7,286 bases of DNA from NCBI GenBank assembly GCA_025929655.1, contig JAICPV010000101.1, forward strand, positions 1 to 7,286. The letters run 5' to 3'. The position numbers were made by a program, and so were the translations under genes. How positions within the stretch are numbered: the stretch's first letter is position 1; every line of letters starts with the position of its first letter. The notes under the pieces are model-generated. The model saw only the letters and a program-made list of their open reading frames with translations, was not told where the DNA came from and did no database searches. Shown one piece after another: positions 1 to 5,894 of this stretch. This DNA comes from Pyrinomonadaceae bacterium. Its GTDB lineage: Bacteria > Acidobacteriota > Blastocatellia > Pyrinomonadales > Pyrinomonadaceae.

Positions 1-60
1 CAAAAACGGTTCGGTTTTTGCCCAAAACGGTTCGGTTTTTGCCCAAAACGGTGCGTTTTA
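1..60. repeat. Tandem array of 21-base palindromic units, open at window edge
   Basis: Two nearly identical units (about 2-22 and 23-43) are followed by a shortened, diverged third (44-60), with a period of 21 bases. Each unit is itself a small hairpin: in the first, CAAAAAC (1-7) pairs perfectly with GTTTTTG (14-20) around a GGTTCG loop, and the others keep the AAAAC/GTTTT stem. The array probably continues to the left of the window. The stems are too A/T-rich and lack a following T run, so I do not call it a terminator. It lies downstream of the minus-strand gene cluster. Confidence 0.85.
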
Positions 61-66
61 AATGCT

Positions 67-178
67 GAAGCCCGCACGAAGTGAGGGCGTAATCTGACCT
101 CGTATTTACGAAGCCAGTTCGTTACCGGTCGTCGTAACACAGCGTTGAATGTTTCGCCCTTACTTACGTGCGGGCTTC
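67..178. repeat. Inverted pair of REP-like palindromes (family 1)
   Basis: Left arm 67-89 begins GAAGCCCGCACG and ends AGGGCG. Right arm 155-178 is its near-perfect reverse complement, beginning CGCCCTTACTTACG and ending GCGGGCTTC. Each arm is also a hairpin on its own (GCCC paired with GGGC, plus an inner CAC/GTG in the left arm). The arms flank 65 bases with no obvious gene. This matches the layout of REPINs (paired REP sequences mobilised by a RAYT/TnpA-REP transposase); the assignment to that class is by structure only. It starts 8 bases past the stop codon of the minus-strand hydrolase gene, so it would lie in the 3' end of that transcript and could shield or end it. Confidence 0.8.
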
Positions 179-186
179 TGCAATTG

Positions 187-744
187 TCACTTGATCAGCG
201 CCTGGATCTCTTTGAATTTCTCGTGGCTGGAATCGCGCATCAGCTCGAACAGAGCCATTTCGACGGAGGAAGGGTCGACGCCGCTGCCGTACATTTTGGA
301 GAGGCCGGCTTCCCTGTCGTGATCGAAACGCGACGCTACACAATTTGTGAGAACCTGAACGTCAAATCCCGCATCGAGCAGGTCGTGGGCGGTCTGGCTG
401 ACGCAAACATGCGTTTCGATCCCGCAGATCACTATCTGGCTGACATCGAACTCTTCGAGCATTTTCATGAACGGTCCCGCGCCGCATGCACTGAAGGCCC
501 GTTTTTCGAGCGGCACGTTTCCTTCCGGCAGGCTGAGCGTGATCTCCTCGACGGTCGGCCCCAAACCCTTCGGATATTGCTCGGTAACGATGATGGGAAC
601 CTCGAGGATGTGGAACCCCCGAAGGGCGGTCGAAATGCGTACCGCGATCTGTTCGAACTGCGGTATCACATTTCGAAATGCTTCCTGGACGTCGATGACA
701 ACGAGAGCCGTGCTTTTGCGATCAAGAAGATTTGGGTGCGCCAT
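187..744 (-). CDS. Isochorismatase-family cysteine hydrolase
   Basis: 185 residues, the normal size for a single-domain isochorismatase-fold hydrolase. The family triad is visible: Asp18 in the strand LVVIDVQ, Lys81 in LEKRAFSAC and the nucleophile Cys114 in GIETHVCV. The segment TEQYPKGLGPTV (54-65) is typical of the ISOC1/ISOC2 and YcaC-like branch rather than of true isochorismatases in siderophore pathways. Members are cytoplasmic amidases or hydrolases of small C-N or ether substrates; the substrate cannot be read from the sequence. The start at 744 is supported by the conserved N-terminal strand beginning a dozen residues later, although no well-spaced Shine-Dalgarno is present (GGAA directly abuts the ATG). 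It is the last gene of the minus-strand cluster, 30 bases after the 70-residue membrane protein. No siderophore or nicotinamide genes lie nearby to suggest a pathway. Confidence 0.93.
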   Translation of the reverse strand: MAHPNLLDRKSTALVVIDVQEAFRNVIPQFEQIAVRISTALRGFHILEVPIIVTEQYPKGLGPTVEEITLSLPEGNVPLEKRAFSACGAGPFMKMLEEFDVSQIVICGIETHVCVSQTAHDLLDAGFDVQVLTNCVASRFDHDREAGLSKMYGSGVDPSSVEMALFELMRDSSHEKFKEIQALIK

Positions 745-748
745 TTCC

Positions 749-787
749 GAATTTCAATATTCCAATTTCAGATTTCAAATTTCAGAT
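749..787. repeat. A/T-rich short direct repeats (ATTTCA units)
   Basis: The plus strand holds four or five copies of a 7-10 base unit, (A/G)ATTTCA, in slightly changed spacing: AATTTCA near 750, CAATTTCA near 763, GATTTCA near 771, AAATTTCA near 777. On the minus strand this reads as alternating TGAAATTTGAAATC. It fills the gap between the two minus-strand genes and runs into the last codons and stop of the 70-residue gene. Similar low-complexity spacers occur in some Planctomycetes and Acidobacteriota genomes (recollection). No function is assigned. Confidence 0.7.
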
Positions 788-987
788 CCGGTTTCTAAAT
801 TCGTTTCGACCCGATCTTCTTCGCCCGGCAGCAGATTTTCGTGGATGACACTCCTGCCGAGAGCTCGTTCATATTTCTCCTTGTTGTATGTTTTGAAGAA
901 GAAGCAAACGGCGGCCGCACAAACGATCAATATGAGCAGCATCATCGCGGCGATAAAGATTATTTCCGCGGTCGCAGATCCGGGCAT
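775..987 (-). CDS. Small single-span membrane protein, unknown function
   Basis: 70 residues. After a short N-terminus (MPGSATAE) comes one strongly hydrophobic stretch, about residues 9-31, then a basic patch (KTYNKEKYERALGR, about 32-45) and an acidic tail. The charge pattern predicts the N-terminus outside and the C-terminus in the cytoplasm. I do not recognise a family. Support comes from its position: same strand, 56 bases after the thioesterase stop and 30 before the hydrolase start, with no competing gene on the other strand. Against it, no clear Shine-Dalgarno precedes the ATG at 987, and the last few residues (ETGSEI) are encoded by the A/T-rich repeat, so the original C-terminus may have been altered by repeat spread. 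Met15/Met16 lie inside the membrane segment and are unlikely starts. Confidence 0.65.
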   Translation of the reverse strand: MPGSATAEIIFIAAMMLLILIVCAAAVCFFFKTYNKEKYERALGRSVIHENLLPGEEDRVETNLETGSEI

Positions 988-1043
988 GGAATGAGTCTAA
1001 GGTGGTACGTCTCGCGTTTCAAGCCGGAGCAGAGATCGACGGG

Positions 1044-1493
1044 TCAGCTTGGGGCCTGATTTGCGGGAAAGGATAATTCGCGGATCGTATCGCTGTCTGA
1101 AAGTTTGGCCTTGTAGGTTTCGGGAATGAGCCGTACCTTCTTGTCGGCGTCCGTCACAAGGTGGATCGTCTCGCCCTCGGCGATCAAGAGGTCGTCGATC
1201 GGACGATAGACCTCGTACACAAACCGAATGGAACGGCTGCGGATCTCAGCCACCTTCGTGCGAATAAGGAGGTCGTCCTCGTAAAAGGCCGGAGCCTTAT
1301 AGCGAAGGTAGCTTTCGGCGACGAGCATCAACAGCCCCTCGGCTTCCATTTCCTTATAGGAAAAACCGCGGGAGCGGCACAACTCGCTTCGGCCGGCCTC
1401 GAACCATACAAGGTAATTCGCGTGGTGCACGATACCCATCTTGTCCGTCTCGGCGTATCGGACGCGTATCTCGGTTTCGTGCCAGCCTTCCAT
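1044..1493 (-). CDS. YbgC/4HBT-type acyl-CoA thioesterase (hotdog fold)
   Basis: 149 residues, the usual length of a single hotdog-fold thioesterase. The N-terminal family signature is intact: VRYAETDKMGIVHHANYLVW (11-30), with Asp17 as the catalytic carboxylate and His24 in the position conserved in YbgC. Members hydrolyse acyl-CoA or related thioesters in the cytoplasm; YbgC itself sits with the tol-pal genes in proteobacteria, but no tol genes are seen here, so chain-length preference is unknown. FadM-like or 4-hydroxybenzoyl-CoA thioesterase naming would fit equally well. The start at 1493 puts the signature in its normal place. It is preceded at two bases by the end of an inverted-repeat element, whose GGAACTCC is the only Shine-Dalgarno-like sequence upstream. 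It is the first protein gene after tRNA-Gln on the same strand, and no separate promoter is evident between them. Confidence 0.93.
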   Translation of the reverse strand: MEGWHETEIRVRYAETDKMGIVHHANYLVWFEAGRSELCRSRGFSYKEMEAEGLLMLVAESYLRYKAPAFYEDDLLIRTKVAEIRSRSIRFVYEVYRPIDDLLIAEGETIHLVTDADKKVRLIPETYKAKLSDSDTIRELSFPANQAPS

Positions 1494-1495
1494 AT

Positions 1496-1556
1496 GTTTG
1501 GAGTTCCAGCTTCAGCTGGCCCGTCCGTGAGCCGCCTGAATACGGGAACTCCGAAC
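1496..1556 (-). repeat. REPIN-like inverted-repeat element, copy A (family 2)
   Basis: This 61-base element has termini GTTTGGAGTTCC (1496-1507) and, as reverse complement at the right, GTTCGGAGTTCC (1556-1545), which pair with one mismatch. Inside the left terminus is a perfect hairpin, CCAGC-TTCA-GCTGG (1507-1520). The right half keeps a degenerate version (GCCGCCTGAA...). It fills the gap between the tRNA 3' end (1560) and the thioesterase start codon (1493), leaving 3 and 2 bases. The strand is given as the direction of the gene whose start it abuts. The same terminus sequence occurs in copy B at 6479-6564. Confidence 0.85.
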
Positions 1557-1559
1557 TTT

Positions 1560-1633
1560 TGGCTGGGAGACAGGGATTCGAACCCCGATAGGCAGATCCA
1601 GAGACTGCAGTCCTACCATTAGACGATCTCCCA
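1560..1633 (-). tRNA. tRNA-Gln (anticodon CUG)
   Basis: 71 bases plus an encoded CCA (1560-1562). Read on the minus strand: acceptor TGGGAGA pairs with TCTCCCA; bases 8-9 are TC; D-arm GTCT/GGAC with an AATGGTA loop; anticodon arm GCAGT/TCTGC, with one T-T mismatch at 31-39; loop CTCTGGA, giving anticodon CTG; a four-base variable loop; T-arm CGGGG/CCCTG with loop TTCGAAT; discriminator G. The U1-A72 pair and the discriminator G73 are glutamine-type identity features. The CUG anticodon reads CAG codons. It has its own promoter upstream and is followed on the same strand by a repeat element and then the thioesterase gene. Confidence 0.96.
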
Positions 1634-1644
1634 GCGTTACTAAT

Positions 1645-1674
1645 AATCTACGTGTCGAAATTGAGTTTTGTCAA
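1645..1674 (-). promoter_or_regulatory. Probable sigma-70-type promoter of tRNA-Gln
   Basis: On the minus strand a perfect TTGACA (1674-1669) is separated by 18 bases from TAGATT (1650-1645), which matches four of six -10 positions. The -10 box ends 11 bases before the first tRNA base at 1633, so transcription would begin just upstream of the mature 5' end, as expected for a tRNA. It may also drive the downstream thioesterase, membrane protein and hydrolase genes. Confidence 0.7.
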
Positions 1675-1762
1675 TCAGTTGCCGCCGTGGGTACGATCGA
1701 TCGAATTCTGCTGCTTGAGCCGTGGAATATTTTCGTTAGGAGCGAGCTTTTTTGCCGACGAA

Positions 1763-1791
1763 TTAACTTTTCGCCTTAAAATCCGTACAAT
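1763..1791 (+). promoter_or_regulatory. Probable promoter of the beta-propeller gene
   Basis: TTAACT (1763-1768), 17 bases, then TACAAT (1786-1791): four of six and five of six matches to sigma-70-type boxes with ideal spacing. Predicted start of transcription is near 1798, giving a leader of about 26 bases before the ATG at 1824. The region 1634-1823 between the divergent tRNA and propeller genes holds these two promoters and no gene that I can support. Confidence 0.55.
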
Positions 1792-1823
1792 TCGCCGGTA
1801 CCTTCGAAATCGGATCGAAATTT

Positions 1824-2798
1824 ATGAACCAGCAGATCATCTCGTCACAAATGAAGTTTTGTCGAACTGCATTAGCCGTTCTCCTGGGGTCGATCATTTT
1901 CCCAACATTCATTTTTGCGGACATTCTCGTCGTCGCGTTCATGGAAGAGTCTGTCGCGGGGATCGTCGACAGCGCAACGAATCGGACACTCGTTCGGTTC
2001 GCAACCGGCAGGAATCCCCACGAGGTGCGCGTTTCATCGGACGGCCGAATGGCTTTTGTTGTCGCCGGCAGGCATATTACCGCGATAGACCTTAAGAACC
2101 GCCGTGTGAGAAAAACGTACGATCTGGGCGACTATTCGGCCCACGATATGCGAATTTCGAAGGACGGCAGGATCTTATGGGCCGCCTGTGCTCCCTCAAA
2201 AGCCGTCGTGGAAGTCAATGCTGAATCCGGGAGGATCGTTAAAGTGTACAACACTGACCAGGAGGGCTCTTGGTTCGTCGAGATCTCGCCGGACGAGCGC
2301 ACGCTTTACACACCGAATCTGGAAGGAAAGACCGTAAGCACGATCGATCGGGCCACCGGAGTCGTCAAAGTGATCGCGCTTGATTCTCCCGGTTACGGTA
2401 TCGATATTTCCCCTGATGGCAAGTTTATCTGGGTTAGCGGAGGCGATCTGGCGGTCATCGACACGTCAACGGGCCAGATAATTAAAAGGATCAAGGCGTT
2501 TGAGCCGCAAACGGGCAGAATCAGAATCACGGCGGATGGGAAAAGGGTCGTCGTAGCTTTGGCCAGACGGCTGGCTGTTTACGATGCGTTATCGTACAAA
2601 CTGCTCAGCGAAACTGCTCTGGACAAGGAGCCCAAGGTACTAACATTATCCCGCGATGGGCGTATCGCTTTTCTCACCAATCCGGACGATAATTCTATGT
2701 CCGAGGTCGATATCCATGCGGGTAAAGTGATCGCCACAACGCCAACCGGCAAAAGGCCCGACGGCATTGCCTGGGTTGAACGATCTTCGGCACGTTGA
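1824..2798 (+). CDS. Secreted YVTN/YncE-type beta-propeller protein
   Basis: 324 residues. An N-terminal signal sequence (hydrophobic core about 15-31, likely cut after Ala32 in TFIFA-D) points to export. The rest is a repeat protein with a period of 40-43 residues. The recurring strand-turn S-x-D-G-(R/K) appears at Asp73, Asp114, Asp157 (DE variant), Asp198, Asp238 and Asp278, each preceded by a V/I-x-I/V strand. PDGIAW at 312-317 closes the ring. This suggests a six- or seven-bladed propeller like YncE and the 'YVTN family' proteins, which act as binding scaffolds; no catalytic residues are evident and the ligand is unknown. The start at 1824 has a weak GGA nine bases upstream. Met10 would give a tighter signal peptide (MKFCRTALAV) but has no Shine-Dalgarno. 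Its stop is 31 bases before smpB, with no terminator visible. Confidence 0.88.
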   Translation: MNQQIISSQMKFCRTALAVLLGSIIFPTFIFADILVVAFMEESVAGIVDSATNRTLVRFATGRNPHEVRVSSDGRMAFVVAGRHITAIDLKNRRVRKTYDLGDYSAHDMRISKDGRILWAACAPSKAVVEVNAESGRIVKVYNTDQEGSWFVEISPDERTLYTPNLEGKTVSTIDRATGVVKVIALDSPGYGIDISPDGKFIWVSGGDLAVIDTSTGQIIKRIKAFEPQTGRIRITADGKRVVVALARRLAVYDALSYKLLSETALDKEPKVLTLSRDGRIAFLTNPDDNSMSEVDIHAGKVIATTPTGKRPDGIAWVERSSAR

Positions 2799-2823
2799 CT
2801 TTACGGCCGCTTATTCCTAACTT
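2795..2823 (+). promoter_or_regulatory. Possible promoter of smpB overlapping the upstream stop codon
   Basis: TTGACT (2795-2800) shares bases with the TGA stop of the propeller gene. After 17 bases comes TAACTT (2818-2823), only three of six matches to a -10 box. If used, transcription would begin about at the smpB ATG (2830), giving a leaderless or nearly leaderless message, which would fit the missing Shine-Dalgarno there. The -10 match is weak, so this is tentative. Confidence 0.3.
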
Positions 2824-2829
2824 TCCTAA

Positions 2830-3288
2830 ATGTCCGCTGACAAAGAGATACTCACTAACCGCCAGGCATTTCACGAGTATCATGTCCTTGATAAATATGA
2901 AGCAGGAGCGGCTTTGGTTGGTACTGAGGTGAAAAGCATCATGTCCGGCCGGGTCCAGCTAAAGGATTCCTACGTGTCGGTGAAAGACAACGAGGTGTGG
3001 CTGCTCAACGCGCACATTTCACCGTATTCTCACGGGAATATTCAAAATCATGAGCCTCTTCGCCCGCGAAAACTTTTACTTCATCGAAAAGAGATCGACA
3101 AATTGGAAAAAGAGACTACTCAGAAAGGAATGACCCTGGTCGTGACATCGATCTATTGGAAAAATGGCCGGATCAAATTCGAGATCGGCGTTGCCAAAGG
3201 AAAAAAACTCTACGACAAGCGCGAAACCGAGATGCGCAAGACCATCGAGAAAGAAACCCGCCAGCAGTTGAAAGAAAAATCGAGATAA
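2830..3288 (+). CDS. smpB: SsrA-binding protein SmpB
   Basis: 152 residues, normal for SmpB. It binds the tRNA-like domain of tmRNA and brings it to stalled ribosomes for trans-translation, tagging the unfinished peptide for degradation. The signature is clear: NRQAFHEYHVLDKYEAG (10-26), GTEVKSI (31-37), then the RNA-binding beta-barrel, and the conserved GKKLYDKRE (124-132). After that comes the basic, lysine- and arginine-rich tail that enters the decoding centre and mRNA channel. The ATG is the only start that fits the conserved N-terminus, yet no Shine-Dalgarno precedes it (the upstream bases are TTCCTAACTTTCCTAA). The ssrA gene itself is not in the window. pepA follows 57 bases later on the same strand, and no terminator separates them. 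Confidence 0.97.
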   Translation: MSADKEILTNRQAFHEYHVLDKYEAGAALVGTEVKSIMSGRVQLKDSYVSVKDNEVWLLNAHISPYSHGNIQNHEPLRPRKLLLHRKEIDKLEKETTQKGMTLVVTSIYWKNGRIKFEIGVAKGKKLYDKRETEMRKTIEKETRQQLKEKSR

Positions 3289-3345
3289 GTTAGCGTATAA
3301 CTTTGTATTTACAAGCAGTTTAACGATTCTTAGCTGAGGTATTTA

Positions 3346-4845
3346 ATGGACTTTCAGGGCATCTCCTCCAATTTTTCAGAAGCCGGCGTTGAAGCGCTGG
3401 CCATCACGATATTCAAAGGTGAGAAGGCCACTTCTTCCGACCTGAAGGAACTGGACAAGCTAGCGGGCGGCCATATCGCTGCGGCTATCAAATCGGAAGA
3501 GATAAAAGGCGAACCCGGCGACACACTGCTTGTGCGTCTTAATCCCAAGGGTAAATTAAAAGCCGGTTTATTACTCCTTGTCGGCGCCGGAGATGAAAAC
3601 GAATACAGTGAGGCCGGTATATTCGTCGCGGCGGGGACGGCGACACGCTTCCTTCGAAAATGCAACGTAAAGAGCTTTGCGTTTATGCCCCGATCCAAGG
3701 GCAGTGCTGCCGTCGCCGTTCAAAACAGCGTTCAAGCCGCGCTCACCAGCCAATTCGAATTGGACAAATACAAAACGAAAGACAAGAACAGCAAGCTCGT
3801 CACGAAAATGGTCGTTTGCGTGAACGGCGCAAGTAATGGCGAACTCAAAATAGGAATATCCAGGGGTGCGGCTATCGGCGACTCGATGAATTTCACTCGC
3901 GACCTTGCGAACGAACCGCCGAACATTCTGACGCCTACGGAGATGGCTAAACGCGCTTCCAAGATGGCTGCCGAAGTCGGGCTTAAATGCGAGGTGATCG
4001 ACGAAGCGCGGATGGCGAAAATGGGAATGGGATCCCTTCTCAGCGTATCCAAGGGTTCGGATGAGCCGGCGAAACTGATCGTTATCCGATATACTCCCGC
4101 AAAAAATAAGGTGAAGAACGGCGATCTTTTGGCTCTCGTCGGAAAAGGCATTACTTTCGACACCGGCGGCATTTCGTTGAAACCCGGCGAAGGCATGGAC
4201 GCGATGAAATACGACATGTCCGGCGGGGCGACGGTCCTCGGCACCATGCGCGCAATTGCGCTGCTGAAGCCTTCGGTCCCGGTCATTGGCATTGTGGCAG
4301 CCGTCGAGAACATGCCGGACGGAAAAGCCTCACGTCCCAGTGACGTTGTTACGGCGTCGAACGGCAAAACGATCGAAATACTCAATACGGACGCCGAAGG
4401 CCGCCTTATCCTTGCGGATGCCGTGGCTTATGCCGAAAAACAAGGAGCGACACGGATCGTCGATATGGCAACGCTGACCGGAGCGGTCATCGTTGCCTTG
4501 GGAGACCAAAATACAGGCATCATGGGCAACGATCAAGGCTTGATCGACGAGATCGTCTCGCTTGGAAAGGAAACGGGCGAGGGTTTCTGGCAGCTGCCGC
4601 TCGGTGCCGAATACAGCAAACAGATCCGCTCCGACATTGCAGACATCAAGAACATCGGCCCGCGTGGTAAGGCCGGCACTATCATGGGTGCCGTATTCAT
4701 TCAGGAATTCGTCGATAAAGCCAAGTGGGCACACCTCGATATCGCCGGTACTGCATGGCATGACGCTGTCAGGCCGCACCAGGCTAAAGGCCCCACCGGC
4801 GTCGCGGTTCGAACTTTGATCAAGCTAGTCGAATCCTCTCAATAG
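3346..4845 (+). CDS. pepA: Leucyl aminopeptidase (M17 family)
   Basis: 499 residues, the usual length. A cytosolic, hexameric two-zinc exopeptidase that removes N-terminal Leu and other residues from peptides and finishes protein turnover. The N-terminal macro-like domain covers about 1-165 and the catalytic domain the rest. All catalytic and metal residues are present, each exactly three positions earlier than in E. coli PepA: Lys267 and Asp272 (GKGITFDTGG), Lys279, Asp290 (YDMSGG), and Asp349, Glu351 and Arg353 in the family signature NTDAEGRL. The start has a good Shine-Dalgarno, TGAGG ending seven bases upstream. The E. coli protein also binds DNA in Xer recombination and as a repressor; that cannot be judged here. 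It follows smpB by 57 bases and is closed by a strong terminator at 4873. Confidence 0.97.
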   Translation: MDFQGISSNFSEAGVEALAITIFKGEKATSSDLKELDKLAGGHIAAAIKSEEIKGEPGDTLLVRLNPKGKLKAGLLLLVGAGDENEYSEAGIFVAAGTATRFLRKCNVKSFAFMPRSKGSAAVAVQNSVQAALTSQFELDKYKTKDKNSKLVTKMVVCVNGASNGELKIGISRGAAIGDSMNFTRDLANEPPNILTPTEMAKRASKMAAEVGLKCEVIDEARMAKMGMGSLLSVSKGSDEPAKLIVIRYTPAKNKVKNGDLLALVGKGITFDTGGISLKPGEGMDAMKYDMSGGATVLGTMRAIALLKPSVPVIGIVAAVENMPDGKASRPSDVVTASNGKTIEILNTDAEGRLILADAVAYAEKQGATRIVDMATLTGAVIVALGDQNTGIMGNDQGLIDEIVSLGKETGEGFWQLPLGAEYSKQIRSDIADIKNIGPRGKAGTIMGAVFIQEFVDKAKWAHLDIAGTAWHDAVRPHQAKGPTGVAVRTLIKLVESSQ

Positions 4846-4872
4846 ACAATCCGACGTTTTGCTTCTAGAATT

Positions 4873-4904
4873 GGCTGGTAAGAATTTCCTTATCAGCCTT
4901 TTTT
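4873..4904 (+). terminator. Intrinsic terminator after pepA
   Basis: A ten-base stem, GGCTGGTAAG (4873-4882) with CTTATCAGCC (4889-4898), pairs throughout with a single G-T wobble around a six-base loop, followed at once by six T (4899-4904). It lies 28 bases after the pepA stop. It separates the propeller-smpB-pepA group from the lipoprotein pair. Confidence 0.92.
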
Positions 4905-4985
4905 GCAAACTATTTACGTCTTTCTCGTCTAATATCTGTGTCCTTGACAGGACAGGTCGCTTTGCGTTTTTCACCGCCGCCAACA

Positions 4986-5864
4986 ATGAAGACAGGTTTC
5001 TTCAATTTGATTCTCTCGCTGCTTGCGCTCGGTGTTTCGATCGGCTGTTTCTGGAGCTCGGACCGCTCCGGTACGGTTGCAGCGGAGCCTGAAGAGACGA
5101 GTGCTGATTCGTCGCCGCAGCCGGAATCGGCGTCCGAGAACCGTTATGGCTCGGTAAAAAAACCGGATAAGGGCGACTTCATCGTCGAACATCTCGACGT
5201 CAAGACTCCCCGATATCTCGAGATCGACAAAAAGGTGCGTTCCGAAAAGCTGCTCTCCAAGGCGGCGGATCAACTGAACCGTGCCTTGATACTCCCGAAT
5301 GACATTTACTTGCGCACGAAAGACTGCAGCGAGAACAATGCATTTTACGATTCGCGTGATCGATCGATCACCATGTGTTACGAGCTCATGGAGGATTTCT
5401 TCGAGACATTCAAGTCCACGGGACAGGCCGAGCAAGCCGCGTATGCAAAGATGTTCGATGCCGTGAAGTTCGTTTTTCTGCATGAGATAGCGCATGCGCT
5501 GATGGACGCTTACAAGCTGCCCGTCGCCGGAGGCGAAGAGGATGCCGCGGACCGTTGTGCAGCTTTTATAAACATCACGGAACTCGGTGACGAAGGCGTC
5601 AGGAACGTGATGGCGGCCGCCGAAGCATTCTCGATCGAGTCTAAGCGAAACGGCTCGAAACGAAATTTGGCGGATGAGCATCTTTTGCAGGAGCAGAGAT
5701 TCTATAATTCGCTGTGTATGATCTATGGATCGGATCAGAATAAGTATGCGAACATAGTCAGCGACGGATTTCTTCCGAAAGAACGTGCAGCGCGCTGCCC
5801 GGTAGAGTTCCAGCGGACCGTCGACGCCTGGGGCAGCCTTCTCGGGCCTTGGAAAAAGGAATAA
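4986..5864 (+). CDS. DUF4344-type putative zinc metallopeptidase, probable lipoprotein
   Basis: 292 residues from the chosen ATG. The N-terminus is a signal sequence (MKTGFFNLILSLLALGVSIGC) with a lipobox-like SIGC, making Cys21 the likely lipidated residue; Ser at -3 is allowed but weak. A Glu/Ser/Pro-rich linker (about 30-60) leads to a catalytic domain with the zinc motif HEIAH (166-170). A second motif, GGEEDAAD (182-189), probably supplies the third ligand. NAFYDSRDRSITMCYEL, Cys114, Cys131, Cys191, Cys244 and Cys271 match my recollection of the DUF4344 pattern and may form disulfides outside the cytoplasm. The substrate is unknown. The frame is open to a GTG at 4938, but that start would add 16 residues before the signal peptide, so I prefer 4986. 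Neither start has a clear Shine-Dalgarno. The next gene follows after 30 bases, likely as an operon. Confidence 0.87.
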   Translation: MKTGFFNLILSLLALGVSIGCFWSSDRSGTVAAEPEETSADSSPQPESASENRYGSVKKPDKGDFIVEHLDVKTPRYLEIDKKVRSEKLLSKAADQLNRALILPNDIYLRTKDCSENNAFYDSRDRSITMCYELMEDFFETFKSTGQAEQAAYAKMFDAVKFVFLHEIAHALMDAYKLPVAGGEEDAADRCAAFINITELGDEGVRNVMAAAEAFSIESKRNGSKRNLADEHLLQEQRFYNSLCMIYGSDQNKYANIVSDGFLPKERAARCPVEFQRTVDAWGSLLGPWKKE

Positions 5865-5894
5865 GGAAACAACCCATATAATCAGGAGTAAAAC

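Noticed and set aside
1..60. CRISPR array
   Set aside because: The repeats are directly adjacent with a 21-base period and no variable spacers, and no cas gene is in the window.
145..798. 217-codon open frame on the plus strand
   Set aside because: Antisense to the isochorismatase-fold gene, which has the complete Asp-Lys-Cys triad; the plus-strand product also runs through two repeats.
1652..2095. 147-codon open frame on the plus strand overlapping the beta-propeller gene
   Set aside because: It is out of frame with the propeller gene, overlaps its signal peptide and first blades, spans its promoter, and has no family resemblance.
3289..3345. Separate promoter for pepA in the smpB-pepA gap
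   Set aside because: TATAAC (3296-3301) has a TTGAAA only at 22-base spacing, so I see no convincing pair; co-transcription with smpB is simpler.
3732..4385. 217-codon open frame on the minus strand inside pepA
   Set aside because: Opposite the conserved catalytic domain of pepA, whose motifs are certain; the antisense product shows no family features.
4944..4949. Perfect TTGACA as a -35 box for the metallopeptidase gene
   Set aside because: No acceptable -10 box at 16-18 bases (the sequence there is GTTTTTC). The real promoter may be elsewhere in 4905-4985, for example around TAATAT at 4930, but its -35 spacing is also poor.
4938..4985. GTG start at 4938 for the metallopeptidase gene
   Set aside because: It would place 16 polar residues before an otherwise normal signal peptide and has no Shine-Dalgarno. 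The ATG at 4986 gives a standard lipoprotein N-terminus.
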